64,000 nucleotides of DNA from Heliopora coerulea (taxonomy: Eukaryota > Cnidaria > Anthozoa > Scleralcyonacea > Helioporidae), in assembly GCA_030142905.1 (NCBI GenBank), contig JASJOG010000176.1, forward strand, positions 584,501 through 648,500, in the 5' to 3' direction. Every line of letters begins with the position of its first letter. The first letter of the stretch is position 1. The notes under the pieces are model-generated. The model was not told where the DNA came from. It ran no database searches and worked only from the letters and a program-made list of their open reading frames with translations. Shown piece by piece: positions 1-11,369 of this stretch. The translations under genes were made by a program, and so were the position numbers.

Positions 1-48
1 GGTCATCAATATACTAATTTTCCTAAAAAGATTGCACATTCCAGCTTG

Positions 49-531
49 CAGGGATGTAGTCAGCGAAAAATGAGTGCCAGGTAAAAATATCCTGATTAAA
101 TTTTCATTATGATGTCCCCCCTGGAAATTTTTCAGAAACATTCAATTAAACTTACTGACGATACTCTGCCTCTTTAGGTAAATGTTTGTGACCTAGTAAT
201 GTGATTTGGTGCACGCCTTCGCGCTAAATCCAGAGTCAAATTTTGTCTACAGCGGTTAAGTCACTGGCTACTTAGCAACAGCTTTTTATGAGGAATAGCA
301 TTTGAGAATCCTGCGAAATTTTTCTTGTCAACGCTAATTTGCGTTCTTATCTCCGAGCTTGATGAATAATGGATTACAATTACGATGAGGTCTGCTGCAC
401 GGAAACAGTATATTTCATGTTTGGGCTAAAAATGTGTCGGGCGAAATTCATAATATTACCGCGAATGCCGGGCGCTTAGAATTCGTGCCGGGTGGTCCCG
501 CCCGATACCGCCCGGCGTGGCTACATCCCTG
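49..531. mobile_element. Non-autonomous terminal-inverted-repeat element
   Basis: The element starts CAGGGATGTAGTCA and ends TGGCTACATCCCTG, which are inverted copies with one difference. AGCTTG stands directly outside both ends (43-48 and 532-537), which looks like a short target duplication. No long open frame lies inside, so this is probably a MITE. The CAGGG end resembles hAT-type ends, but those normally make 8-bp duplications, so the superfamily is uncertain. Confidence 0.6.
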
Positions 532-719
532 AGCTTGGGATGGCTGCCACTATCAGCTGCCGTCAAGCTAGGAATTTGTTTGTAGAGCAACATACTGATG
601 GCAGATGAGGAGGAGGGCCATGTAGGCTTGGACTATCTATTATGTCTATGGCTTGGACATCGAGTCAAATTTCAGTCCTGGCAAAGTAAATATTTACCTC
701 ATCAGTTTGAAGAATTAAT

Positions 720-1211
720 ACAGTGAACTCCCTCTAAGACGGACACTTTTGGGACTCCTCTTACTGTCCGTCTCGGAGAGGTGTCCGTCTTAGAGGGCGA
801 CGACGTAATCTGACGCCAGCCATTAGTATTAAAGCGACTAAACCTCGTTCACTCAGCGCTTGTCTTTCTGCCACGAGGGAAAGGTACTGACGTTTCGAGC
901 GAAAGTCCTTCAATGTATGTCAGGTAGTTAACCATAGGATTTAGAATTTGTTAATTTTTCAAACACAAGTCTTCTTCGTTATTGTGACATATTCAAAATG
1001 TGTTATCCATTGTCTGGCCATTGTCTGCTGTGGGTGGTATTTTGAACCTTCTCCACCTGAAAAGTGTCTGTTGTCCACCCTAGAGCGGTGTCTGTCTAAG
1101 AGAGAGCTTGGTTATAGTGAAATAATGTATAAACTGCCGAGACCAAACGTGGTGTCCGTCTTAGGGAAGTGTCCCACTTAGAAAGGTGTCCGTTAAGGAG
1201 TTCTTTGTACA
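720..1211. mobile_element. TIR element built from repeated short GTGTCCGTCTTAG units
   Basis: The left end reads TACAGTGAACTCCC and the right end GGAGTTCTTTGTA, an imperfect inverted pair. A perfect 17-bp inverted repeat (731-747 against 781-797) and several further copies of the GTGTCCGTCTTAG unit near 1040-1195 make up the subterminal parts. No protein is encoded. Its right edge meets the point where similarity to the J-domain gene begins (about 1217). Related units occur at 63452-63572, upstream of another copy of that gene family. Confidence 0.6.
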
Positions 1212-1216
1212 ATAAT

Positions 1217-2395
1217 AGAAGTCAATATTTTGGCCTGATCGCCACACCAAAGAGCAAAAGAAAGAGTATAGAAGGAGGATGTGCCTAATGGCTCTATCAG
1301 CTGGATTAGTCATCGGTGGTGCGATTTTAACCGGGCTCACAGCAGGAATGGCTGCACCTGTGGCCATTGAATGCGCAGCGGGGGCACTCATTGGCGGAGG
1401 CATTCAAAGTGGACTTCGGACAATCAGTCGTGAATCCATCAAAGATGGCTGTGACTATAAGAAATATTTTATGAGTTTGGGCATCGGTGCTATTGGAGGA
1501 GCCGCGGTTGGAGGTGCGGGGGTTGCCATAACTGGGGCACTTGGGGGCGTTGGAAGTGCCGCTGTTCAGCACCTCTCTAGCGGTGCAGCGACAGGAGCTG
1601 TCGGTGGGGTCATTTCATCACTGTCCAGAGATATCGACAGAAAGGTGGTAAGCGGGAAAGCTGTTTCATGGAAAGAATTTCTTGGTCATGCGGTTGCAGG
1701 AGGGTTAATCGGAGGGTTGGTGGGCGTGGCTGGAGGTGCAGTAACATATCGTATGTTAGGTTCCACTCTGGCAGCCACAGCTGGAGGTGTTGACGGAAAA
1801 GTATTGGCGCAGGCGTTAAAAAGCATTGGGACAGACCAATTAAAAGCTCTGACAGAAAATGCTTCAGGTAACGTGCTGGAAATTACTGCAGGTTTTGTCG
1901 AAGAGCGTCTTGATGACTCTGTAGAAAATAGGTCCCCGAAAGATCATGTCTGTAACGGGTTTAAGAACATTGTAACACGTGTGATTTAGCAGGGAGGTAA
2001 GATTGTTGGTTCTTGCGGTTAAAAATTTCAAGGACAAAGAAGATCGGGATTCCACGTCGAACGAGGACGATGAGGGCGAGGAAAGTGGGGAAAGGATCGA
2101 TGAGAAAAATTCCGGGTCGGAAAACGGAGAGAAAAGCCAGTCTCCAAGCAAGGGAAATTGCAAAAGTTTACGTTCCGTCTCAGAAGAATCCAAGCAGGAT
2201 GAGCACGGACAGGGAGAACGTGAACAGGATCAACCTGAACAGGATGAAACCGAACAGGACGAACCCGAAAAGGTACTCGAAGAGATTTTAAAGTTCGATC
2301 CAAATCTCGATCTTTCAGAATTCGAAAATGAAAAAGAAAATAAACAAGAAAATAAAGAAGAAAGTGAAGAAGAAAATGAAATAACAATTCAATTT
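1217..2395 (+). pseudogene. Truncated copy of the J-domain/glycine-rich gene (J domain lost)
   Basis: This stretch matches the better copy at 49303-51468 at protein level, starting in the linker just after the J domain and running through the glycine-rich hydrophobic region (open frame 1279-1989) into the acidic Glu/Gln/Asp tail (about 2003-2395). The N-terminal domain and the J domain with its HPD motif are absent. TAA and TAG codons sit at the left junction. The glycine-rich part ends in TAG at 1987-1989, at the same place as in the other copy. Two bases are missing just after it, putting the tail in another frame. At about 2395 the similarity stops where an antisense reverse transcriptase fragment begins. 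It is most likely a dead or 5'-truncated copy; expression of the 236-residue glycine-rich part cannot be excluded. Confidence 0.75.
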
Positions 2396-2396
2396 G

Positions 2397-3600
2397 GTCT
2401 CTCATTTTTAGACCTAAAAGAACACGAGCTGCTCTTTTCTGAAGACGAAAAATTCGTCTGTTACACTTTGATGTTGAACTCCAGACTGCTCCGCCGTATA
2501 GGAATACAGGCTTAATAGTTGCGTTATAAAAAAGTATGCGCTCATTTATGCGTTTTGTCAATTTCTTACGTAGTTGTTCAACATGTTCATTAAAACTGAG
2601 GTCTTGATCAACATAGACTCCAAGTAACTTGTGACTTGTGGTGTTGTCCAATTCTTCTCCTTTACTGGTAGAAATTCCCATCTCATTAACACTGGTATCA
2701 CCGATTTTAGTGCGTAACCTAGTTCCAGTTACAAACATAGACTTTGTCTTCTCAGTATTCAACTTGAAACGGTTATTTCTAGACCAGTTCGCAAGTTCAC
2801 GGGTGCTCTCACAGAGCTTAGAACACAGTCCAGACTTATCTGCGTATGGCGAGGAAAAACTCAAAGTCGTATCATCTGCAAAGATGTCAACTGTGGTTGA
2901 TTGCGACACTCCCTTAGGAAGGTCGTTTATAAATAGCAGGAAAAGTAATGGAGAGTATGGACCCCTGTGGTACTCCATGCGTGAGAGTCTGGGACGAAGA
3001 TTGTTCATTTCCGCGGATAACCGTGCGCAGCCTGCGGTTGTAAAGGAAGGAGCGCATAAGACCCAAGCTACATTCAAGACGTAGCTTTTCAATTAGGATG
3101 TGGTGGCTTACCAGGTCGAATGCTTTTTGGAAGTCGGCCAAAACTAAGCCATTAATGCGGTTGTTATTAAGATTGAAGAGCATACGATCAAAGATGTTAA
3201 TTAGGGCTGTCTCCGTTGAATGGTGTTTCCTAAAGGTAGACTGGAGCTGGTATAAAAGGTCGTTGTCCCTAAGAAAGGCATAAAGAGAGTTGTACAAGTG
3301 CCTTTCAAAGATTTCTGAGAGAACATGATGAACCGAAATTGGTCTGTAGTTATTCTTATCAGCTTTACTATTCTCTTTGTGTAAGGGCGTCACCTTGGCC
3401 TCTTTCCACGCAGCTGAAAATGTTCCACTAGTAATACAGATATTGATAAGTTTGGCGAGTGATGGTGCTACTGCAGGCGCTGCAATCTTTAATAAGCGAG
3501 CGCTCACACCGTCCAGGCCAGTCGCTTTGCCTGACAGGATAGCTTTTATTAGCTGGTGGGTCTGGCTTGGTGGGTCTTGGCCTCTAATATCGTATAACAC
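2397..3600 (-). pseudogene. Non-LTR retrotransposon reverse transcriptase fragment (CR1/jockey-like)
   Basis: Minus-strand translation gives a LINE-type reverse transcriptase. It contains GKATGLDG, NYRPISV, FRKHHSTETAL, a motif-A-like segment LADFQKAFDLVSH, HGVPQGSIL, FADDTT as the catalytic motif, and the KLLGV and LQKRAARVLLG segments of thumb and downstream region. Two frames are needed, with a frameshift just after HGVPQGSIL near 2960. It is cut at both ends: the endonuclease is missing upstream, and the 3' end stops inside the region after the thumb where it meets the J-domain gene copy. A 3' loss is unusual, since LINE copies normally lose their 5' end, so a later deletion or rearrangement is likely. 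The clade is a guess from the motif style. Confidence 0.85.
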
Positions 3601-3611
3601 ATTGCCATGTA

Positions 3612-3720
3612 TTTGCTAATTAACCTTGTAAATATTCATCCTCTGATGATGTCGTGAGACGCGACGAGACGTTTGAAATATTAAAACCTTTTTAAAATGC
3701 CTATTACTCGTGTTTTTTGC
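3612..3720 (+). repeat. Tail-like repeat with degenerate hammerhead-like core
   Basis: After the reverse transcriptase fragment the sequence reads CTGATGATGTCG, a short hairpin, then CGACGAGACG. This resembles the tails of Penelope-like elements, with a hammerhead-like core whose GAAA has become GAGA and which has an extra T after CTGATGA. It is probably a relic of such a tail. Confidence 0.4.
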
Positions 3721-5056
3721 TGGGCTTTGTTTATTTTAAGATTAAGAGTCTGCGACATACAACCAAAAGCTATGACAACGAAAAACATCACACAAACAAA
3801 TTTTAAAAAAACTATTTGACTACTCCCTTTCCACAGTAGAAAGCAGTTATGATATAGATGACCCAAGTACTTGGAAAACCGTATGTCCAAGAAGTAATTT
3901 GGCACTTGACCTGACCAAAGCATTATAGTATGTTGCTTTTAGTTCAGTCTTGAATCTTCTACATTTAGTAGAAACCTTACGTTTTGTTTAGTCACAACCA
4001 TGTAGAAATAACGTGTATTGTCCAGTTTGTATCTTTACGTTTAGGGATAGCAGTAATTGGCGTCAGCTGTTGCTGTTGCATAGCCACTAATTGTGGCAAA
4101 GTAAATAAATAAAGAACAAAAACAAAGCAATAACAAAATTAGGACAAAGAACAAAAGAAAAAAATTCAGGCATTAAAAGGTTAAACTCGTGCAAATGTAA
4201 TAATTTTTGTAAAATCAGAAGTGTTGGAAGATAAGATAGATAAGTCTTGAGTAAATTTAACATAATACCTCGATAAAATTATTATACATTACGTTGGATA
4301 AGGCAGCTGTGACATTAGCAACAAAACTATGGATTACATGAACAGAAATTTTTCATGATAATCTGACTGATTATGATTCTGAAACTATGGATTACATCAA
4401 GTAAGGATTGGCACTGAAACCACGTGGTCAATAAGGAAAAAAGTAATAAAGGTTTACTGTAAATAAAAAGGTTTACTGTTCAGTATTTATTTTCCGCTTA
4501 CAAACTGACCAGTTGAAAAACGGGGTGAGCCAAGTTTCATAAAAACTAACACTGGGTAACACGGCTTTCACAAGAAGAATTTTCTTTTAAAACAAGAATA
4601 CAAAATTTTCAGTCCCCGGATTATTTTCGACCCAATTCTGGTTGTGACTGGTGCGTGACATTGAGTATTTCCACGTTTTCGAGACGCTTTCCTACACGAA
4701 AAGTGATAAAACCTTTTTCGTTCTTTTATTTTTTTCTTCCTCTTTTTATCTGATTGTTACATTGATGAATTATGTTAACATACTGTGGATAAAATACATA
4801 TGCAGTCGATTATAACATCATCAATGTTACGTTCGTAACTTGATTTCGTTTGTTACCACTGTCCACCGAAACTTGCGTAAACTCCCTGTTCATGGCTTTC
4901 GAGAGTGGTCGAGCCTGTTGCCTTTGCCTCAATTTCTTTTTCTCCCTACAGCGGTAAGCTAGCGCTGTCTGGAGCCTGAGCGAACAGCTTTCTTACTAGT
5001 CAACGCTAACTTTCTTCTTTGATTTTCATTTCATTCTTACCATTTTGTTGACACAG
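3721..5056. other. AT-rich DNA with no recognisable gene
   Basis: I see no supported exon, RNA gene or clear element in this 1.3-kb stretch. It is AT-rich with a few A-runs. It separates the LINE fragment from the J-domain family tail fragment. Confidence 0.5.
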
Positions 5057-5663
5057 GAAGGATCAAAGATTTAAGTTCCGTTTCGGAACAATCCAAACGG
5101 GAAGAATCCAAACAGGAAGAATCCAAACATGAACAAACCAAAAAAGAAAAACATCGGAAGAATCCAAACAAAAACAAGGAAAATAAGAAAGATTCTCGCG
5201 TAGACGTTCTCAAACCTTGCGTTTTGTTTAGCTTTCCATCTTGCAGAATGCGAAAATGAAGAATAAAATAATAAATGAGTTGAAGTGGTAGATTTCCTTA
5301 CATTTCTGAGGGGCACCGGAAATGAAAAATGATTGTTGAAATGTTAACGGCCGAGGAGAAGAGGTACGGAAGGAAGTGAGTGGTACTGGTCAGTAAATTG
5401 GCTTACCAAGAAAAGCAAGAAATGTTCAAGTAAGGTTCCAAGTAATGCAGTTTGTTGGGGTTTGGTGTGATGTGAAGAAGTATGACCGCTTGAAGAAATG
5501 TTGGTGTGAACCTAATGAAAGACATACCTTCAAATACAGGGGACCAACCGAACGCACTTTTACCATTGGTGGTCGTCGGTATTATGAGGCTGTTATGAAG
5601 GTTACAAATGAATTTAATGACCAGCTAGATGAAATGTATACCTTGTTCTACGACACGATTTAG
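5057..5663 (+). pseudogene. Tail fragment of the J-domain/glycine-rich gene family
   Basis: This begins with the repeated Glu/Ser/Gln-coding stretch of the acidic tail and ends with the conserved C-terminal module (5445-5663; cysteines in VWCDVKKYDRLKKCWCEP, then TFTIGGRRYYEAVMKVT). The same module sits at 51295-51468 in the other copy. The middle part has in-frame TGA and TAA codons, so the fragment is broken. It repeats acidic-tail sequence already present at 2145-2395, so it is a second tail and not simply the other half of the truncated copy upstream. At the place where the 49-51 kb copy has TAG, this copy has TGG (tryptophan). Confidence 0.7.
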
Positions 5664-6402
5664 CTGAGAAACGGTTGAACAGTTGAATATCAACTCGTGT
5701 TTTTGTTGATTTAAGAATTACAGTAAACAGTTATCCGCGGGATTTTTGCTAGCTTAGTCAGATTTTCGGTACACTTTAGCTATTACCTTATTTCAGTGGA
5801 TTATTTCTTATGTTAAAGAATAATTATTAACTGTATGTTGGACTTTAAGTCGTACTATTTTAAACAGGGTAATGAAACAATAGAAACGGTTTTCCGCGTT
5901 TCTACAGAGTTTTATTGGCTGTCATTTTCTCTCTTTGTCTCCACGTACAGAGACATTGCCGTTCGGATGGCTTCACAAAAATTTAAAAAGACCTTGCATG
6001 AGCCGCGGACACACGGTGTAACAGTGCAAACTATATCGCTTGAAATCCTGAACGATACAAACGAGGAGAATATCTCAGGATTGCAAAATCTAGTGAAAAG
6101 AAACCAACGAAGCTATGTGTTTGTCAAATCCTGTCTCTAAATGTATTCTGACCTGACTTTTTCTTTAGTGACGATCTCTTAAATCTAATCCAAATGATGC
6201 TCGCTGTCTTAAAATCTCATCCTCGTTTAGGGTATTTAGTAGTTGCTACAGGATGTGTCCACAGTTTAAATCGCAAACTGAAAATAGGTTTAGTGCCTCT
6301 GTGGCGTACTTGAAGCACGAATTACGTCATGAGCGAAGCCATTTGTCACTAAGGTCATGTCGTGAAGTCATTATTTAAGAACAGTAGGATGATTTTACGG
6401 CC
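5664..6402. other. No convincing gene; one unassigned 101-codon open frame
   Basis: A plus-strand open frame at 5835-6140 has no motif I recognise and no clear splice or promoter context, so I do not call it a gene. Nothing else stands out. Confidence 0.3.
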
Positions 6403-6585
6403 CATTTACACGATGCGATTATCGTATATATGACTGTTCGTTGTGATGTATACGATTAAGTCACTTGAATCTTCCACTGGACGTAATGCTACATTAGTGA
6501 GCGAATCGAAAACAGGAATTGTGTCATACACAAAATTACATACCCCAGGACGAACAATTGTATACGACATTCGTATCGTGCAAAC
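6403..6585. mobile_element. MITE of the ACACGATACGAT-ended family (copy A)
   Basis: The left end TTTACACGATGCGATTATCG and the right end CATTCGTATCGTGCAAA are imperfect inverted repeats. Two relatives with the same ends lie at 33128-33318 and 58155-58338. No coding capacity is seen. Confidence 0.55.
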
Positions 6586-7197
6586 GGTTATAAAAACTAA
6601 TTTCAATCCATATCTAAGTGCCTATTGAATCCTAATGATAACAGTTCTTGTTTACTGATAGGGTATCCTGTTGAAATATTGAATTTATTATAATTGTTAT
6701 CATTACGTTTCCACAATTACCGGAGAGGAGCGTCGTCAGTGGTCCGACGGGTCCGGCAAATGTCGGAGCAATATTCGTAAAGTAATGTTCCTGGTGCCCT
6801 CTCTAAATGTGCCGAATTTGATGTTTCCTACAAGAGCGGTAAAGAGGAGGTAATTTTTTTAGCAGAATAACTAACAGAGATTACGGCCTATGTTTTCCGG
6901 TTTCGTTACTAGAATGCGTCCATCGAGACTATTTGTATCCCTGCATACTGTAAGCATGCCGAAATGTAGTTTTTACTTAGGTAAAAGTAACAGTTGTAAA
7001 TTTTTGTGTGTAGATTGAAACAAACTAATCAACTAGTTAGCGTACCTCGAACAGTGCTTTAGACGATCAAAGCGTTGCCTCGCCCTTCATGGCCGGTTCT
7101 ATCAAAGATGCTCAACTGACAAACAATTTCTAACAAAATTTTGTGTATTGGTTTGTAACAAATTCTGTCGAGTATATAAATCTTTAAACACTTTCAA

Positions 7198-7403
7198 TGT
7201 GATACACCCGAGCATACGTGGGTGCGGTTGCGCGGGCGTTTGTTTTTCGAGTTTCATTAGACTAAGAGAGGTGAGAAACGTCAGACACCGAGAACGGTGT
7301 GGAGAATACAGCTGTACATATATTTTGTAAATAAAGCATTTTGAAGACAAGTTCATGAGTTTGTGCGTCTCGCTCACGACCAGTTTACTAGAACCTTGTG
7401 ACA
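7198..7403 (+). repeat. Possible solo LTR remnant
   Basis: The segment starts TGTGATACACC and ends CCTTGTGACA, with an AATAAA signal near 7329, as expected of a short LTR. No matching second LTR or flanking duplication was found, so the call is tentative. Confidence 0.25.
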
Positions 7404-7784
7404 TGGTTTAGTTTCGAATGGTAAAAATAAAAAGGCAATTAGTTAATTAGATAAGTACCTCCCAGAGATCGCCTGAAATAAAGTATTGAGCCTGCTAAAT
7501 CTAAAAAATTTTCTGAAGTGAGCACGGTCCCAGATTCTCCTAGATGATTCTTGAAAATGTTAGACTGAAGTGAATTTGTCAATGACGAACATGAATGCCA
7601 ATGACGAAAATGAAGTGAATTTGTCAACTGCAGTGGCTTCTGCAGTTTATTTCACGAACCGCGAAAATAAATCGCGAACCGTGACAATAAACCGCGAACG
7701 GCGATCCGTGACATTTAGATTATCTCTCCTTTTACCAGCTGTCAGAATCGAAGCGATTGAAATACCAGGCTGGAATCGTAACCT

Positions 7785-8898
7785 TGTTAAGAATATTACT
7801 GCCCAGCATATTATTCTTAGTAGCATGTTTGAAAAAAAACAAAAACGAACCAGTTGATAATAGAAATAATTTTTAACCACTAACGTTTCGTTACATAACC
7901 TGTAACATCATCAGAGTAAATGATAACTATATACACGTGTCCGGAACTTTTAAACCTTAACGATTACAGAAATAGAGCGGAGTGGTGAGTGTTGCTAAGG
8001 CATGACGAAAGAGGTGGCGGATAATTAGTAAGTAAGATTGTATTTAAGGAATGACAAAACAGGTGTTAGTAAGTAGAAGATGGTGAAATTAAACTAAGGA
8101 GAGGGAAGGATCGAATGTTCTTATTCAAAGGTTTTAGTTTGGAAATTAATCAACTTTTACGGATTAGGATATCAAATTGTGAAAAATTGTGTCAAAAAAA
8201 AAATTGTGTCACTGGGCAAAACTGAAAAATCATCGTATGAGATGGGATGTCCTGTACATTTGTTATGCGTGAGCACACTAGAAAGACTCGTCTGAGAGAT
8301 TTTGTTGCCAGTATAGGCCGAAATACCTATATGATCAGAGATTCTAAGATGCAATTGACGGCAGGTTTCGCCCAAATACAATGCGTAGCAGCATTGGCAC
8401 TGAAATTTGTAAACGATGCAAGATCTCAACTTCATGGAAATTCGATCTTTAAACCGAAAAAAATTTGGCAAACGGAAAGTGGTAACGTGGTAAACATAAA
8501 AATGGAAGTCCGAATCCGTGAAAGTTTATTAATTTCCAAACTAAAACCTTCTTTGAATAAGAACATTCGATCCTTCCCTCTCTCCTTATTTTAATTTCAC
8601 CATCTCCTATTTACTAACACCTCTTTCGTCATTCCTTAGTTACACTCTTACTTACTAATTATCTGCCACCTCTTTCGTCATGCCTTAGTAACACTCACCA
8701 CTCCGCTCTATTTTTGTAAGCGTTAAGCTTTAAAAGTTCCCGATACGTGTATATAGTTATCATTTACTCTGATGATGTTAAAGGTTATGTAACGAAACGT
8801 TAGTGATTAAAAATTATTTCCATTATCAACTGGTTCGTTTTTGTTTTTGTCGACAATGCTACTAAGAATAATATGCTGGGCAGTAATATTCTTGACAC
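7785..8898. mobile_element. Penelope-like element remnant inside an inverted repeat
   Basis: About 385 bp at 7785-8170 returns in inverted form at 8510-8898 with only scattered differences. Between the arms, minus-strand 8172-8471 encodes a GIY-YIG-type segment (VYKFQCQCC, ALYLGETCRQLHLRISDH). The end of that domain (SKLKPSLNKN) is repeated on the plus strand in the right arm (8510-8560). Both arms contain a CTGATGATGTTA hairpin followed by GAAACGTTA, hammerhead-like but with an extra T. Penelope-like elements are known to form partial inverted copies, and this fits. Reverse transcriptase is absent. Confidence 0.75.
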
Positions 8899-8954
8899 GG
8901 CTGTCAGAAGAGAGAATAAAGATCGTCAAGCTCTTTACTCAGAAAATGATTTCT

Positions 8955-9030
8955 AAGCCCCAGACGGGGATCGAACCCACAACTTTCTGATGACCAGTGA
9001 GACGCTCTAACCATTGAGCTACCAAGACTC
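8955..9030 (-). tRNA. tRNA-like sequence (probable SINE head or tRNA pseudogene)
   Basis: On the minus strand 76 nt fold as a tRNA. An acceptor stem starts GAGTCTT, the A box reads TAGCTCAATGGTTAGAGC, and the B box reads GGTTCGATCC. The anticodon stem has a mismatch, and the anticodon position reads GGT (threonine). The repeat context and weak anticodon stem point to a pseudogene. Confidence 0.45.
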
Positions 9031-9272
9031 AAATGGTGAGCTAGGTGCAAGTTCGACATATATGTGCGACCTAAGCGGAAGCCACTATATATTAATCATG
9101 ATAGATACAGTTTAGGATTTTAGAAATGTAAGAACTTGGATATAACTTAAGAGAAATGAAAGATCGCCAAGCTCTATTCCTAAAATCATAAACTGTATCC
9201 ATCATGATTAATATATAATGGCTTCCGCTTAGATCGCACATATATGTCGAACTTGCACCTAGCTCACCATCT

Positions 9273-9348
9273 GAGTCTTGGTAGCTCAATGGTTAGAGCG
9301 TCTTACCGGTCATCATCAGGTTTCTGGTTCAATCCCCCTCTGGGGCTC
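9273..9348 (+). tRNA. tRNA-like sequence, inverted partner of 8955-9030
   Basis: It is also 76 nt, with the same acceptor and A-box sequences. The B box has decayed to GGTTCAATCCC and the anticodon arm is disrupted. It is most likely a non-functional SINE-type head within the palindrome. Confidence 0.4.
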
Positions 9349-9931
9349 AGAAATCATTTTCTGAGTATAGAGCTTGACGATCTTTCATCTCTCTTAAGTT
9401 ATATCCAAGCTCTCACATTTCTAAAATCATATGGCTGTCATACACCTTATTCCAAAATGGCGCCCGCGAACATGAAAACGAGGCCGAGGGGGCCAGATCG
9501 CGCAAAATTACTATAAATTGTATTACGCAAAGACACTATTTTCCCAAATTTAGCTTATTTTGCGACGGAATGGAGATTTCATTCGGATATGGACAATTCT
9601 AAGCAAGTAAAGAAGATATCTAGTGAAAAATTCCTACCGTTCGACGTCCTGCTGAGTTATCATTGCGATATTCACATGTCGAGGAGTGACGTTGACAAGA
9701 TGGTCATATCAAGTGTATCACGTTACAAAGGACTAGACAACAATAAAACGTCTGTTCGAGTTGTATTTCCTTTCGAATTGACGTCTACAACATTGTTGTG
9801 TTCCAGGCAGTTTTAACCGAAGATACTTTCCGAGCGAAGTCAAAAATTTATCTATATTTATACGACCTTTTTGTTCTGTAAGCTGTGTTTACATTTTACA
9901 TTTATTTACATAACGTGCGTCTTTATACTAA

Positions 9932-10078
9932 ATGCCGAAAAACTGTTGTGTTCCCTATTGTACAAAGAAAGTTTACGTGGAAGGAGAGAAAAAGATTTCT
10001 TATTTTAAATTTCCGAAGGAGAAAAGTCTGTGTGACGAATGGATTCGTGCAATTCGCAGAGACGTTAGGCGACACTTC
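9932..10078 (+). pseudogene. THAP zinc-finger domain fragment
   Basis: The open frame starts MPKNCCVPYCTKK and continues with YFKFPKEKSLCDEWIRAIRRDV, the first half of a THAP (C2CH) DNA-binding finger. The later cysteine and histidine ligands are missing, because the sequence runs directly into antisense SWIM-gene DNA. THAP domains are common in animal transposases and the host genes derived from them. It is a truncated fragment. Confidence 0.7.
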
Positions 10079-10104
10079 ATTAACATCCAAATTTTCTGGC
10101 ACTG

Positions 10105-11031
10105 GCAATACAAAACTTTCATTTAAATCATCCAGTGGGAAAGATGGATAGGCTGGGACAAAAGAACTTTCATGCCTAGATAAAATAGGCTTAAGTGAAG
10201 AATGCACAATAAAATTAAACTCCTGAAATGAAAGTTGGTATGAGCGATAGGATCCTGCAGGACTAGTGCCAAATTTTGTTGCTACTTGTGCTGAGTTACA
10301 TGTACTGTCTAGTTCACATATCTGGACTAAGCCAAAGCTTGCATCAATTCCTTTGATAGTTTGCAGGAATTGTGCAACATTTGATTGTTATTGCCTTCTT
10401 GCTTCATATAATTTGCATCGAATGCCTTTTGTTGTTTTGTCATCTTGGTGGGTCTTCATCACAGCAACTTCCATTACAGGCTGTGGTGAAATTCCTTCTA
10501 CCCTTGGTTGGTGCCACTGCTGTAGAGATGATGTGCTTGCTGAAGAAGGATTTTCATCATCCTCATCATTTAGGTCGGTCACTTTTTGACAGTTGAAAAG
10601 ACTGAATTTGCAAACTTTAAGCATCAGTGCCAAAATGTGATTGCAAAACCCAGACTTTCCAGCTGCACATGCAGGACCGCAATATGCATATTCTACTTCA
10701 CCAGATACCACACACAAAGCAAGTTTCAATTCATGGGGACTTTCATTTGTTTTGAAGCTATGAAAGCATTTGGCACGGTAAAAAAAATAATGCTGGTCAT
10801 AGTTTCAATTTTATGTAAGTATTCGTCTTGTAGGTACGTTTTGGCTTTCATTAGTCCAGTAGGCAACGTATGATGACCCCCACCACCAACATTTTTTCCA
10901 GATTGGCTAATATGTTTGTCTATCTCAACCCTACTAAAAAATGGTGCTTTAGAGAGCAGTGTACTCCAGCCTTCTGACGGAAACTTTGGTATGTGCCTGG
11001 TTTCGTAACTTGATACTCGCGTGTACAGCAC
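10105..11031 (-). pseudogene. Decayed SWIM zinc-finger protein of transposon-associated type
   Basis: Minus-strand frames at 10726-11031, 10388-10729 and 10105-10207 read in order as parts of one protein. They show a conserved entry (PKFPSEGWSTLLSKAPFFSR), then a SWIM-like region ending CAAGKSGFCNHILALMLK, an acidic NDEDDEN stretch and WHQPRVEGISPQPVMEV. Such proteins recur in cnidarian genomes, often with a YqaJ-type nuclease downstream, and lie near THAP sequences. Breaks between frames and the missing nuclease mark it as decayed. The family assignment is from memory of the motifs. Confidence 0.55.
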
Positions 11032-11369
11032 GAACTTTGCATGAGATTAGCATATCGCACGTTAGACAATAGACCTTTATCACAAATAGGAAGATACTAC
11101 GCACATTTTTTTGTATGGGGATATTTATCTGCTAACCAGAAAAGTTTTGTTAAAGGAATCTCGTCACAGAAATCGAATATATATATATATATATTGTAAT
11201 GGTTTATTTGGTTATGTGAATGTGTTTTAACCATATGAGCCAAACACGATTTGCGAGACTTCCTTACACATCTGCTAACCGGGCATCTCAATTCTGACGA
11301 AACAGTATTCGATTTCTTGCTAACCTAACGTATTCGAAGGAATTTGAGGCGAATTGACGACCATAAACA

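Larger units (their letters stand above)
8909..9394. repeat. Long palindrome carrying two inverted tRNA-like sequences
   Basis: The two halves are inverted copies of each other. They include near-identical tRNA-like segments on opposite strands (8955-9030 minus and 9273-9348 plus) and a shared flank down to the centre near 9151. This is a foldback or SINE-derived element. A second element of the same plan is at 42667-42846. Confidence 0.8.

Noticed and set aside
8955..9348. Functional tRNA genes
   Set aside because: Paired inverted copies in a palindrome, mismatched anticodon stems and a decayed B box in one copy point to repeats.
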